Shown: piece after piece, positions 8,801 to 15,324 of the stretch
How positions within the stretch are numbered: the stretch's first letter is position 1
Layout: each line of letters begins with the position of its first letter
The notes under the pieces: generated by a model
What the model saw: the letters and a program-made list of their open reading frames with translations, nothing else
Database searches by the model: none
What the model was told of the DNA's origin: nothing
Position numbers and translations under genes: made by a program
DNA from: Parcubacteria group bacterium GW2011_GWA2_47_7
GTDB lineage: Bacteria; Patescibacteriota; Minisyncoccia; Phycocordibacterales; UBA6899
NCBI GenBank assembly: GCA_000999395.1
Contig: LCOM01000011.1
Location: 3,812-35,211 of the forward strand
Length of the DNA stretch: 31,400 nucleotides
Reading direction: 5' to 3'

Positions 8801-9543
8801 CTGCAACCAATCTGTCCTTAACGAATATCGGTGATGATGCACTGCTGGCTTTTGACGGTTCTTCATTTGTGCTAGCTTCAACCACACTACGTGCAATTGG
8901 TGGAGATGGTGTCGATATATTTGCGGGAACGATCGATTCAACAGATCTCACGATTAATGGTATTCATGGTCGTGCGGATGCAATCGGGCTATATTCGAGC
9001 AGGGGAATACCCTCAACGGGAACCTTTGGTGGATTAACCATCACAGATGTCGGCACCGGAAGCGCCATCGGACTATATGGTTCATCTGCGACGGTAACCG
9101 ACGCATATATGGTCGGTGGGGACGATGATGGCGTTGAACTCTATAATGGTTCGACGCTCTCGCTATCTTCTTCAACGGTAAGTAATTTTGTCGATGCTGC
9201 GATTCTTTCATTTAATAGTACGGTAGATGTCGCGAGCTCAACAATATTATCAAGTGAAAATGGCATCGAGTCATGGAATTCCTCTGTGACGATTCATGAT
9301 TCTACGATTGCGGGGAACACAGGATTTGGGGTCATCAATCAGACCGGGGAGACTGGTGAACCTGTCGATGCAACAGGGAATTATTGGGGCGACCTGGATG
9401 GTCCGACAACTCCAGAAATGTTCCCAGAGGTTGAGGGAGACATGGTGTCAGACGGGGTCGTTACTGATCCTTTCCTTGATGCCGACCCAACGGGTTCGAC
9501 CGACGTCGTGTCGATCATCACACCAATTCCTATGCTCATGTAG
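5848..9543 (+). CDS. Large secreted protein: phospholipase-C/P1-nuclease-like domain, lamin-tail domain, beta-helix
   Basis: A 1231-residue exported protein with a signal peptide at residues 1-28 (LLITLWLFAQGSFAYA). Residues about 29-300 carry metal-ligand motifs of the zinc-dependent phospholipase C / S1-P1 nuclease fold: H33 near the mature N-terminus, then LGHILHLIEDASVPDHTRND at about 127-146 followed by SH, and THPSPFEDW. Residues about 300-470 are helical and alanine-rich, then comes a Gly/Ser linker. Residues about 540-635 look Ig-like, and about 637-740 form a lamin-tail domain (RVIFNEIGWSGT, DEWIELHNAG). Residues about 800-1200 form a right-handed beta-helix with repeated 'DDG(I/A)L.F..S' turns. 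No C-terminal anchor or sorting motif is evident. It probably acts at the cell surface or on other cells as a lipase or nuclease with an adhesive tail; the substrate is unknown. An AT-rich patch lies at about 6450-6680. Confidence 0.82.
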   Translation: MKIYKFTIRAIILLITLWLFAQGSFAYAPETTHPGLTQEILSYYEQLNKGQFTPDESALLIQGSTDEDNPLDRCLFHFYDPISGKGLNGNKPSFLWATSDLSGNEFTWSNGIEAYANGDERMAMVTLGHILHLIEDASVPDHTRNDSHKGDGLRGLYTHPSPFEDWTKANKDRDTLGGVGAKLAREGVPINTCTDIRACFLFMATYSNGNFFSRDTINETSFQSPVQTSEDNYYGYGIDSLSGQENKLFMRTLDKDNHAISILTDGQDYSVISENFDRLAPEVITVGARVIELFMTEAKFARAEQLAKEEEARKQAVAEQVALNNRLGNAGFFGQVAFGFTDIFISTPLSAIEHAGSKLASAYGGVTHIIDVAEVGFDYNMRFAAESTKLGNEVVASVMKEKAVAGVARTVVVAQKTGDKIQVGVNSAVSEAERLAELWQQLAMAQRVLLAVVNASNTSSEITPVSEVAGASTEKVSYVVDANSLSSGGGGNGGGGDPVGGPSTVIFLADASARTLPPIPDATTTEEDLEQISPLPPDAPIFLSPSDDEVLATTTVTLSGSAGAGLIVALSWEFVDATVVFETRASSTGEWSASVLLPVGATTIGAVSVGENDLVSSTTLHTVIITLPVERVVTPTSRVIFNEIGWSGTDASSSDEWIELHNAGDASADLSHYSLNIRDATGTVSIALSGVVGAGEYFVVTKEDVFTDMVPLRNELADEKFMLADDGAELSLTEMTDAGEVDIDRLPLCADWCGFGGEGHSMERWRTDRETAAWSNWGENDGNFMNGLDRDGNWVYYGTPGVRNSLNYLLSLTDTIEGLQSFSKGAGVYVIFSTLTIPADASLTLGAGTVVKWQAGGNQLIVSGSLSAMGTSEQPVIFTSVYDDTIEGDTFDDGDYVENIKSIQNGISLSGASSTILLVNTEIRDAGTALVLDQHASGTLIHVTLSDVTNDGIVLFASSTLLAEDVSLLNIADDGILGFGNSLVSATNLSLTNIGDDALLAFDGSSFVLASTTLRAIGGDGVDIFAGTIDSTDLTINGIHGRADAIGLYSSRGIPSTGTFGGLTITDVGTGSAIGLYGSSATVTDAYMVGGDDDGVELYNGSTLSLSSSTVSNFVDAAILSFNSTVDVASSTILSSENGIESWNSSVTIHDSTIAGNTGFGVINQTGETGEPVDATGNYWGDLDGPTTPEMFPEVEGDMVSDGVVTDPFLDADPTGSTDVVSIITPIPMLM

Positions 9544-9602
9544 TCGTTGCTCTCACCGTCTCCACTTTCTGTATGCCTATTTCCAGAACTTATCGCATGA
9601 CG

Positions 9603-9608
9603 TATGAT
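9603..9608 (+). promoter_or_regulatory. -10 box TATGAT of the exonuclease gene
   Basis: TATGAT lies 16 bp after a weak TTCCAG (9581-9586). The predicted transcript starts at about 9615, giving a leader of about 10 nt with no Shine-Dalgarno sequence before ATG 9625. Confidence 0.4.
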
Positions 9609-9624
9609 TCATGGATAAACGAAT

Positions 9625-10194
9625 ATGTATTTATTTTTTGACACAGAAACGACGGGATTGCCTCGGCGATGGAAGGCGCCGGTTACGGATCTCGACAACT
9701 GGCCACGCATGGTCCAAATAGCATGGATTAACTATGACAAAGACGGTACGGAGACTGGGAAGGAAAGTTTTATTATTAAGCCTGAGGGATTTACTATTCC
9801 GGAGGAGTCTACGCGCATCCACGGTATCTCTACCGAGCGTGCGATCCGAGAGGGGGAGGAGCTCTTGACCGTGCTTCAGAAATTTAAGGATGATATGCAC
9901 GTCGCAGAGACGCTGGTCGCACACAATATGAGTTTTGATGAGATGATCGTCGGTGCTGAGTTTTTGCGCGAGCGCATGGCAAGTGACATTTCTTCGATAA
10001 AGAAAATATGTACGATGGAAGGGACGAAGGAATTTTGTGGGCTTGAGGGTCAGTACGGATTGAAGTGGCCGAGACTTTCGGAATTACATCAAATATTATT
10101 TGGCATCGATTTCACTGAGGCGCATAACGCTGAGAATGATATTCGTGCCACTGCGAAATGTTTTTGGGAGCTCAAAAAGAGAGGAGTCTTGTAA
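9625..10194 (+). CDS. DEDDh 3'-5' exonuclease (DNA polymerase III epsilon-like)
   Basis: A 189-residue stand-alone exonuclease of the RNase T / DnaQ superfamily. The ExoI motif is FDTETTG with D6 and E8, ExoII is AHNMSFDE with D105, and ExoIII is AHNAENDIRA with H167 and D172, which makes it the DEDDh class. It hydrolyses DNA or RNA 3' ends and could act in proofreading, repair or RNA trimming. There is no BRCT, polymerase or UvrC domain. Two cysteines (KKICTMEGTKEFC) lie before the third motif. The TAA stop overlaps the next ATG (TAATG at 10192-10196), which suggests coupled translation with the small damaged ORF that follows. Confidence 0.9.
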   Translation: MYLFFDTETTGLPRRWKAPVTDLDNWPRMVQIAWINYDKDGTETGKESFIIKPEGFTIPEESTRIHGISTERAIREGEELLTVLQKFKDDMHVAETLVAHNMSFDEMIVGAEFLRERMASDISSIKKICTMEGTKEFCGLEGQYGLKWPRLSELHQILFGIDFTEAHNAENDIRATAKCFWELKKRGVL

Positions 10195-10381
10195 TGTTGC
10201 TGTTCTTTGATGCATCATTCCTCATGTTCAGGTGGAAACAGGGTGGTCAGAAGGAGAATTATCCACCGCGATTATTTGCATGAATTTCTATTCAGGTGTA
10301 CATTCTCTCCGTACCGGAATATTCGGTGCTATACAAATGGCCTCCATAGTCGGGGGCTATTTGTTTCTAGAGACCACCTAA
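10194..10381 (+). pseudogene. Small hydrophobic ORF split by a frameshift
   Basis: ATG 10194 overlaps the exonuclease stop and opens 'MLLFFDASFLMF', but that frame ends at a TGA near 10281. Another frame, open from 10211 to the TAA at 10379-10381, reads VETGWSEGELSTAIICM followed by NFYSGVHSLRTGIFGAIQMA and SIVGGYLFLETT, which looks like genuine protein with a hydrophobic helix. A single indel at about 10225-10235 would join the two into a protein of about 62 residues. GTG 10232 could alternatively start the second segment alone (49 residues). No family is recognised. The neighbouring gene is holin-like, so a small membrane protein would fit the context. Confidence 0.45.
10333..10364 (+). other. 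Strong hairpin between the exonuclease and holin-like genes
   Basis: ACAAATGGCCTCC (10333-10345) pairs with GGGGGCTATTTGT (10352-10364): 13 bp including two G-T wobbles, with a 6-nt loop. It lies inside the 3' part of the frameshifted small ORF and is followed by TTTCTAG, so it may act as a weak terminator before the holin-like promoter. An outer GGTGGTC/GACCACC pairing (10242-10248 with 10372-10378) could enclose it. Confidence 0.4.
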
Positions 10382-10433
10382 ATCATGGCTTCCGTTAAGC
10401 GTATTTCCACAATTTCGCAGTTTTTCTTTTTGA

Positions 10434-10442
10434 TGCTAGAAT
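10434..10442 (+). promoter_or_regulatory. Extended -10 (TGC-TAGAAT) of the holin-like gene, leaderless type
   Basis: TGCTAGAAT ends 8 nt before ATG 10450. An in-frame ATG at 10441 shares two bases with the hexamer and so should not be transcribed. The same TGCTAGAAT occurs before gatB. Confidence 0.65.
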
Positions 10443-10449
10443 GCACCTC

Positions 10450-10839
10450 ATGATTACGCTGTTCATTAAATTGCTCGTCAATGCCCTCGCCATATTTCTG
10501 GTGGGGAATTTTATTCAGGGTATTCATGTTCCTGACTATGTGACCGCTCTGTGGGCGGCAGTTTTGCTCGGTATTCTTAATGTGACCATCCGTCCGGTGC
10601 TGAAGTTGCTATCCCTTCCGATCACCATCCTCACGCTCGGGCTTTTTGCCTTTGTGGTGAATGGGTTCACGTTTTGGCTTGCGGCGAAATTCATCAACGG
10701 GTTTGCAGTTGACTCATTTTGGTGGGCAGTAATTGGCGCATTCATCGTGTCCGTCATTTCAACGATATTGAATCGCCTTGTATTAGGCAGCGATGGTAAG
10801 GTGGGAGATATTCATAATGATAACATTCGAGACATATGA
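10450..10839 (+). CDS. Phage holin family / PF04020-type membrane protein
   Basis: This 129-residue protein consists almost entirely of four hydrophobic helices. It has the family's conserved pattern: LLVNALAIFLVGNFIQGI, a segment with LGILNVTIRPVLKLLSLPIT, a helix with LGLFAFVVNGFTFWLAA, and a last helix WWAVIGAFIVSVIST followed by a short hydrophilic tail. It matches the chromosomal 'holin 4-2 superfamily' proteins (YvlD-like) found in many bacteria without prophages, so a lytic role should not be assumed. The start is set at ATG 10450 because of the promoter. Its end overlaps the MYG1 gene by 4 nt (ATGA), so the two are co-translated. Confidence 0.85.
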   Translation: MITLFIKLLVNALAIFLVGNFIQGIHVPDYVTALWAAVLLGILNVTIRPVLKLLSLPITILTLGLFAFVVNGFTFWLAAKFINGFAVDSFWWAVIGAFIVSVISTILNRLVLGSDGKVGDIHNDNIRDI

Positions 10840-11735
10840 ACAATACAGATAAAAAAATTACCGTAGTAACCCACAGTGGAACGTTTCATGCAGACGAGGT
10901 TCTTGCTGTTGCCGTTCTGGAAATTTTTTTTGACGGTAAACCCTATGAAGTAATTCGCACGCGCGATCAGAAGATTATTGATGCGGCAGATTATGTGGTT
11001 GATGTTGGTGCGATCTATGACCCTGAAACTAACCGTTTCGACCATCATCAGCACGGTGGCGCGGGTGCACGTCCAAACGGCATACCCTATTCTTCTTTTG
11101 GTCTTGTGTGGAAACACTTTGGCGAAGCGGTCTGCGGTTCCAAGAGCGTGGTGCAAGCAATCGACGAGCAGATTGGTTATCCTGTCGACATGGGAGATAA
11201 TGGCATTGATTATTATGGACTCGTGCGCATTGATACAGAACCACTGATCTTGCAGTTCATCGTTGCGATGTTTCGTCCGACGTGGAAGGGGGATAGCTCT
11301 CACGATGAGCGATTTTTTGAGTTGGTGGTATTTATGCGTCGATTCATCGAGCTCGCCATTCAGTCTGAGCGAGACAAGGTGGATGGTGCAGCATATGTAC
11401 ACGAGGCATATCGCTCTGCGGAAGATAAGCGCCTCATTATCCTTGATGGAGCCTACCCGTGGCAAGACGTACTCGCCATGCACCCCGAACCGCTTTATGT
11501 CGTAAAGCCAAAAAATCAGAACACGTTCTGGGAGGTAGAATGCGTACGCGATAATCCCCATGGATTTGCCAGTCGCAAAAATCTGCCGATGGCATGGGCG
11601 GGAAAATTTGACGGTGAATTGGTCAAGGCTACCGGTGTATCAGATGCGGTCTTTTGTCACAATAAACAGTACATTGCGGTGACGAAAACGAAGGAAGGCG
11701 CAATTAGACTTGCGCGAATGGCGCTCAGCGAGTAG
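10836..11735 (+). CDS. MYG1 family protein (UPF0160, DHH-like phosphoesterase)
   Basis: A 299-residue MYG1/UPF0160 family protein. The metal-binding motifs of the DHH superfamily are visible: THSGTFHADEVLA at about residues 12-24, VVDVGAIYD at about 53-61, and RFDHHQHGG at about 67-75. The conserved C-terminal block (MAWAGKFDGELVKATGVSDA, then VFCH) is intact and the length is normal for bacterial members. Eukaryotic MYG1 is an exonuclease acting in nucleus and mitochondria; bacterial members are presumed metal-dependent phosphoesterases, and the physiological substrate is unknown. The start overlaps the holin-like gene by 4 nt, which indicates an operon. Only 24 nt separate it from the remaining obg frame, in which the obg N-terminus is missing. 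Confidence 0.9.
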   Translation: MNNTDKKITVVTHSGTFHADEVLAVAVLEIFFDGKPYEVIRTRDQKIIDAADYVVDVGAIYDPETNRFDHHQHGGAGARPNGIPYSSFGLVWKHFGEAVCGSKSVVQAIDEQIGYPVDMGDNGIDYYGLVRIDTEPLILQFIVAMFRPTWKGDSSHDERFFELVVFMRRFIELAIQSERDKVDGAAYVHEAYRSAEDKRLIILDGAYPWQDVLAMHPEPLYVVKPKNQNTFWEVECVRDNPHGFASRKNLPMAWAGKFDGELVKATGVSDAVFCHNKQYIAVTKTKEGAIRLARMALSE

Positions 11736-11759
11736 AGTCAACCAAGACGCGGGGGGAGT

Positions 11760-12617
11760 GTGTATGTCGTAGGCTCGCGTGACCTTGGGCTACTTTTTAA
11801 GTACCGTCACGAAAAAGAGTTTCATGCGGAAGACGGTGGTGCGGGGAAAAAAGACAGCTTGCATGGAGCAAATGGCGAAGATCTTATCCTCAAATTTCCG
11901 CTGGGTTCAATACTTACCAATCTCACAACCGGAAAGGTGGTGCATGTGCTCTCCGAAGAGAAGCCTGTACTTCTGCTGAAAGGAGGAGATGGGGGCTTCG
12001 GGAACGAGCATTATAAAAGTTCCATCGTGCAGGCGCCAACACGTACCACGCCCGGCTATCCTTGTGAGGAGGCAGACTATCATATCGAATTGCAGCTTCT
12101 TGTGGATGTGGGATTTGCGGGATTTCCAAATGCAGGAAAATCTTCACTCTTAAACGTACTGACGAATGCAGATGCGAAGGTGGGTGCATATGAATTCACG
12201 ACGCTAGAACCCAATCTTGGTGCATTTCACGGGTATATTCTCGCTGATATCCCGGGGCTTATTGAGGGCGCATCGGAAGGAAAGGGTTTGGGGCACAAAT
12301 TCTTGCGTCACATTAATCGTACCAAAATGATTGCGCACCTCATTTCACTTGAGAACGAAGATGTGATGGCCTCATACAAAACGATTCGCAAAGAGCTCGA
12401 GTCGCACAGTGAAGAACGCACCAAAAAAGATGAAATCATCATTCTCACAAAGACTGATATTGTTGATGAGGCGACAGTAAAGGAGGCGATCAAAAAACTC
12501 TCAAAACTCAAAAGGCCAATTTTTACCATGTCGATTTACGATGATGCATCGATCAAAGTCTTCGCCGACGCATTTGTAAAAATGTTGCGTGACAAAGAGA
12601 AGGAGCAAGAGAAGTAG
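11760..12617 (+). CDS. obg: Obg/CgtA GTPase lacking most of its N-terminal Obg domain
   Basis: The GTPase core is intact: G1 GFPNAGKSSLL, G2 FTTLEPNLG, G3 ADIPGLIEGASEGKGLGHKF, G4 TKTD. Upstream, the second half of the Obg fold is present (SRDLGLLFKYRHEKEFHAED, then HGANGEDLILKFPLGS). The first 35-40 residues of the family, normally up to GGDGGRGG, are absent: reading upstream in frame gives only RRGGSVYVV before a TAG at 11733-11735, which is the MYG1 stop codon. No ATG exists in frame; GTG 11760 is the only candidate start and is directly abutted by a GGGGGAG run. Obg acts in late 50S ribosome assembly and is usually essential, so an N-terminal deletion joining MYG1 to obg is either a lesion with a second copy elsewhere or an assembly collapse. 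The C-terminal OCT domain is also absent, which is common. Confidence 0.8.
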   Translation: MYVVGSRDLGLLFKYRHEKEFHAEDGGAGKKDSLHGANGEDLILKFPLGSILTNLTTGKVVHVLSEEKPVLLLKGGDGGFGNEHYKSSIVQAPTRTTPGYPCEEADYHIELQLLVDVGFAGFPNAGKSSLLNVLTNADAKVGAYEFTTLEPNLGAFHGYILADIPGLIEGASEGKGLGHKFLRHINRTKMIAHLISLENEDVMASYKTIRKELESHSEERTKKDEIIILTKTDIVDEATVKEAIKKLSKLKRPIFTMSIYDDASIKVFADAFVKMLRDKEKEQEK

Positions 12618-12677
12618 GCGAATAAGCGTAATAATATTTTACCCAGTTATCAATCATGGTGATTTTTCTGTACATAT

Positions 12678-12733
12678 TTGCAACACGTAGATTATTACGC
12701 TAGCCTTAGTGTAGAGTTTTTTAAATAAAGGAG
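12678..12733 (+). promoter_or_regulatory. Promoter and Shine-Dalgarno of the YiiX-like gene
   Basis: TTGCAA (12678-12683) and TAGCCT (12701-12706) are 17 bp apart. AAAGGAG (12727-12733) is 5 nt before ATG 12739, one of only two strong Shine-Dalgarno sites in the window. It decides the start against GTG 12733, which overlaps the Shine-Dalgarno sequence. Confidence 0.5.
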
Positions 12734-12738
12734 TGAGC

Positions 12739-13350
12739 ATGGCATTCGACCACCAGAGGTTTCCCGATATGGTTCCATGTTCGTATGAGCGAGTGCGCAA
12801 GGTGTTGCGCACAGGTGATATTCTTCTTTGTTCCGGCACTTCAGTATCTTCTCGGCTGATAAGGGCGGGAACAAAAAGTGATTTCACTCACGCCGGATTT
12901 ATCGTGCGCAATGAGGTGATTGATCGTATTTTTGTGCACGAGAGCATTGAGGCCAAAGGGGTACGTACAGTAACGATGCGAAGTTATGTGAATGATTACT
13001 CTGGTAGCGGCAGGGGGTATCCCGGGCGCGTGATGATTGCACGACATGCCAGATTTGCGGAGATTGCGGACGAGATAAAATTGGCGCAATTCGGAGCAGA
13101 CCACTTGTCCTATGCATATGACTTGAGTGAGATGTTTCGGATATTCATACGTATCTTGGCTGCAAAATTTGGGTATTTACGCGATGTACTTGAGCGAAAT
13201 AGAGAGTACACTTGCGCCGAATTTCTTTTTGATTCGTTTCACGCCGCTGGTGTTTCGTATTCGCACGATTCACGAGGATTTATCCTTCCTTGTGATATTC
13301 CTAAGGATAAGGATACCTTTCCACTCGCGGTGGTAAAAATAGAGAACTAA
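12739..13350 (+). CDS. YiiX/YebB-like permuted NlpC/P60 cysteine hydrolase
   Basis: A 203-residue protein with the circularly permuted papain-like layout: a 'RTGDILLCSG' opening strand, a histidine in FTHAGFIV (about residue 51), and the nucleophile cysteine in EYTCAEFLFDSF (about residue 158) near the C-terminus. Related proteins include E. coli YiiX (Peptidase_C92), which are predicted amidases, acyltransferases or peptidases acting on lipid or cell-wall amide bonds. There is no signal peptide, so it is probably cytoplasmic or peripheral to the membrane. The gene stands alone, with its own Shine-Dalgarno sequence and a strong terminator after it. Substrate and pathway cannot be derived from the sequence. 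Confidence 0.8.
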   Translation: MAFDHQRFPDMVPCSYERVRKVLRTGDILLCSGTSVSSRLIRAGTKSDFTHAGFIVRNEVIDRIFVHESIEAKGVRTVTMRSYVNDYSGSGRGYPGRVMIARHARFAEIADEIKLAQFGADHLSYAYDLSEMFRIFIRILAAKFGYLRDVLERNREYTCAEFLFDSFHAAGVSYSHDSRGFILPCDIPKDKDTFPLAVVKIEN

Positions 13351-13371
13351 TCGAATTACTTTTACTGAGAG

Positions 13372-13393
13372 ACCCTGCATTGCAGGGTTTTTT
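13372..13393 (+). terminator. Rho-independent terminator after the YiiX-like gene
   Basis: ACCCTGCA / TGCAGGGT (13372-13379 with 13381-13388) followed by six T. It may also work on the minus strand, where AAAAAACCC precedes it. Confidence 0.9.
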
Positions 13394-13594
13394 CATTTCT
13401 GGTTGAGACTTAGGCGCGATATTACTCGCTGACCTTCTTTCTCCACTTTTTTCTTGTTCGCCACAAGATAGCTTTACAATTTCAGTACTCGCAGGCCCGA
13501 TGAAATTATCGTTCGCGAGAGAGTAAAATAAAAAAAGGGGGGTGGCGATGAGTATAATCAAATAATATAAATAGCCACAATTTTGGCTTTTGAT

Positions 13595-13761
13595 TCATTC
13601 CTCCATAAGGAGTTCGTATCCTTTATGCAGTCTTTTCTCTGCAAAAGTGCGCAGGTTATCGTTTTGGGGTAGTTCTTCCGGGTGGATGGCTCTTTGGAGA
13701 TATTGCCTACATTCTGAAGCACGAGTATTAGTCGTGCGGAAACGGAAAAATTGTCAGACAT
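13595..13761 (-). pseudogene. Small minus-strand gene split by one missing base in a T run
   Basis: On the minus strand AGGAGA (13772-13767) lies 5 nt before ATG 13761, which opens MSDNF. At the run of five T (13750-13746) the frame goes wrong; with six T it would read FFRFRTTNTRASECRQYLQ, then RAIHPEELPQNDNLRTFAEK and RLHKGYELLMEE to a TGA at 13597-13595. The product would be a soluble charged helical protein of about 55 residues. Good Shine-Dalgarno spacing and coding-like residues argue that it is or was a gene. A weak terminator-like hairpin (AGCCA/TGGCT with a following AT-rich run) lies at 13588-13561. Family unknown. The remainder of the gene-free stretch 13394-13594 shows only short homopolymers (G6, A7) and no supported gene. 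Confidence 0.45.
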
Positions 13762-13846
13762 ATTGCTCTCCTGGGATTGACAGAAGTTTTCTTGCTCAGT
13801 CCAAACAAAGTTGTGCATTTGTCAACACTTCATCGGAGGTGAGTTA

Positions 13847-13855
13847 TGCTAGAAT
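13847..13855 (+). promoter_or_regulatory. Extended -10 (TGC-TAGAAT) of gatB
   Basis: TGCTAGAAT ends 11 nt before ATG 13866, so the leader would be about 4 nt, without a Shine-Dalgarno sequence. The open frame upstream of 13866 is therefore non-coding. Confidence 0.6.
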
Positions 13856-13865
13856 CTTTATATCT

Positions 13866-15272
13866 ATGGCATATAAAACAACCATTGGGCTCGAGATACA
13901 CGCGGAATTGAAGACGATAACGAAGATGTTTTGTCGGTGCAAAAATGACCCCGACGAGGCTCGCCCAAATTGGAATATTTGCCCCGTCTGCACTGCCCAG
14001 CCGGGAAGTCTTCCTGTCATCAATAAGAGCGCGGTAAAACATGTGCTTCGCGTTGGAACTGCACTCGGTTCACAGCTTGCCGACTTCACAGAATGGGATC
14101 GCAAGAATTACTTTTACCCTGATATTCCAAAAGGATATCAAATCAGCCAATATAAATATCCGCTCATTTCGGGTGGAACACTCGCGGGAGTGGATATCAC
14201 TCGCGTTCATCTTGAGGAAGACACCGGAAGTTCGCGACATGACAAAGGGGACTATTCGCTTATTGACTACAATCGCGCGGGTGTACCTCTGATGGAACTT
14301 GTGACCGAACCTGTCATTCATGATGCGGAGACCGCGATGCGTTTTGCAAAAGAGTTACAGCTCCTCCTGCGCTATCTTGGTGCGTCCGATGCAAACATGG
14401 AAAAGGGAGAAATGCGCGTTGAGGCGAATATTTCTATTTCTGAAACCGATGTATTCGGAACAAAAGTAGAAGTAAAGAACATCAACTCTTTCAAGGCTGT
14501 TGGAGATGCGATTGCTTATGAGATCAAGCGTCACAAAGAGGTGCTTGGGAGGGGGGAGAAAATCGTGCAAGAAACACGTGGGTGGGATGAGAATGCCTCG
14601 AAGACCTTTAGCCAGCGCAAGAAGGAGAGTGCGAATGATTATCGATATTTCCCGGACCCCGACCTCCCGAAGATGAATATTTCCGAGATTCCGGAATTTC
14701 ATAATCTGGGAAAGACGTTGCCAGAATTGCCATGGGAGCGTCGTGAGCGACTTTCAAAAGAGTTCGGTTTCCCCGATTCCATTACGGAAATGTTTGTCTC
14801 TGACCTTGTTATTGGAGGTTTTTTTGCAGAAGTTGCACTGAAGTTCGCTGGTGATAAGGAACTTATAAAGTTGGCATCAAACTATCTCACCTCAGATCTT
14901 GCTGCGCTCATGAATTCAAGCGATGGGAGCATGGGGAAGATTACCCCTGAAACATTTATTGTGCTCATTCGCATGATAAAAGCAGGCGATGTTTCATCAC
15001 GTGGAGCAAAAGACACGCTTGCAATCATGTATCGCGAAGGAGGACTCGCTCGGGAAGTGGCAGAAAAAAATCATCTTCTCCAAAAGAGTGACATGGGTGC
15101 ACTCGAGACGATTGTGAAAGAGGTCATTGCGGCCAACGCATCTGTGGTCGCAGAATACAAAGGCGGAAAAACGGCATCACTTCAGTACCTTGTCGGACAG
15201 GGAATGAAGGCGAGCAAGGGTTCAGCGAATCCGCAAGTACTGGGAGAATTGTTTAAGAAACTCGTTCGATAA
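13866..15272 (+). CDS. gatB: Asp-tRNA(Asn)/Glu-tRNA(Gln) amidotransferase subunit B
   Basis: A 468-residue GatB. The opening YKTTIGLEIHAEL motif, the zinc-type cysteines (FCRCKND and NICPVCTAQPG), the catalytic cradle (HLEEDTGSS, DYNRAGVPLMELVTEP) and FSQRKKESANDYRYFPDPD are all present, followed by the helical domain and the C-terminal YqeY-like tail that contacts tRNA. With GatA and GatC it amidates Glu-tRNA(Gln) or Asp-tRNA(Asn) in the cytoplasm; GatB supplies the kinase/transamidase site. gatA and gatC are not next to it here. The start at 13866 is set by the family N-terminus and the promoter; the frame is open a further 92 codons upstream, but that part has no family match. Confidence 0.97.
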   Translation: MAYKTTIGLEIHAELKTITKMFCRCKNDPDEARPNWNICPVCTAQPGSLPVINKSAVKHVLRVGTALGSQLADFTEWDRKNYFYPDIPKGYQISQYKYPLISGGTLAGVDITRVHLEEDTGSSRHDKGDYSLIDYNRAGVPLMELVTEPVIHDAETAMRFAKELQLLLRYLGASDANMEKGEMRVEANISISETDVFGTKVEVKNINSFKAVGDAIAYEIKRHKEVLGRGEKIVQETRGWDENASKTFSQRKKESANDYRYFPDPDLPKMNISEIPEFHNLGKTLPELPWERRERLSKEFGFPDSITEMFVSDLVIGGFFAEVALKFAGDKELIKLASNYLTSDLAALMNSSDGSMGKITPETFIVLIRMIKAGDVSSRGAKDTLAIMYREGGLAREVAEKNHLLQKSDMGALETIVKEVIAANASVVAEYKGGKTASLQYLVGQGMKASKGSANPQVLGELFKKLVR

Positions 15273-15308
15273 AAATATCATTGTAACTATTACCTTTTAT
15301 TAAAAATA

Positions 15309-15317
15309 TGTCATACT
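15309..15317 (+). promoter_or_regulatory. Extended -10 (TGT-CATACT) of the HTH membrane protein gene
   Basis: CATACT preceded by TGT ends 8 nt before ATG 15325, predicting a leaderless transcript. TTGTAA lies at 15281-15286, too far upstream (25 bp) for a standard -35. Confidence 0.5.
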
Positions 15318-15324
15318 GTACTCC

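Noticed and set aside
10240..10270. GGTCAGAAGGAG-like sequence reminiscent of the SRP RNA tip
   Set aside because: The opposite strand of the conserved internal loop (AGCAGCC-like) is missing and the flanks do not form the SRP helix.
10450..10839. Holin-like gene as evidence for a prophage
   Set aside because: No other phage gene is nearby, and this holin-like family is common on chromosomes of non-lysogenic bacteria.
10812..11561. Long open frame (249 codons) on the minus strand opposite the MYG1 gene
   Set aside because: It is antisense to a well-conserved gene, has no family motif or ribosome site, and its composition is that of a codon shadow.
13301..13561. Minus-strand open frame with a hydrophobic start beginning at TTG, over the 3' end of the YiiX-like gene
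   Set aside because: It needs a TTG start, runs straight through a strong terminator and into the opposite strand of a real gene, and contains homopolymers; no Shine-Dalgarno sequence is present.
13590..13865. In-frame upstream extension of gatB by 92 codons
   Set aside because: The GatB family begins at 13866, the extension has no homology-like features, and the promoter lies inside it.
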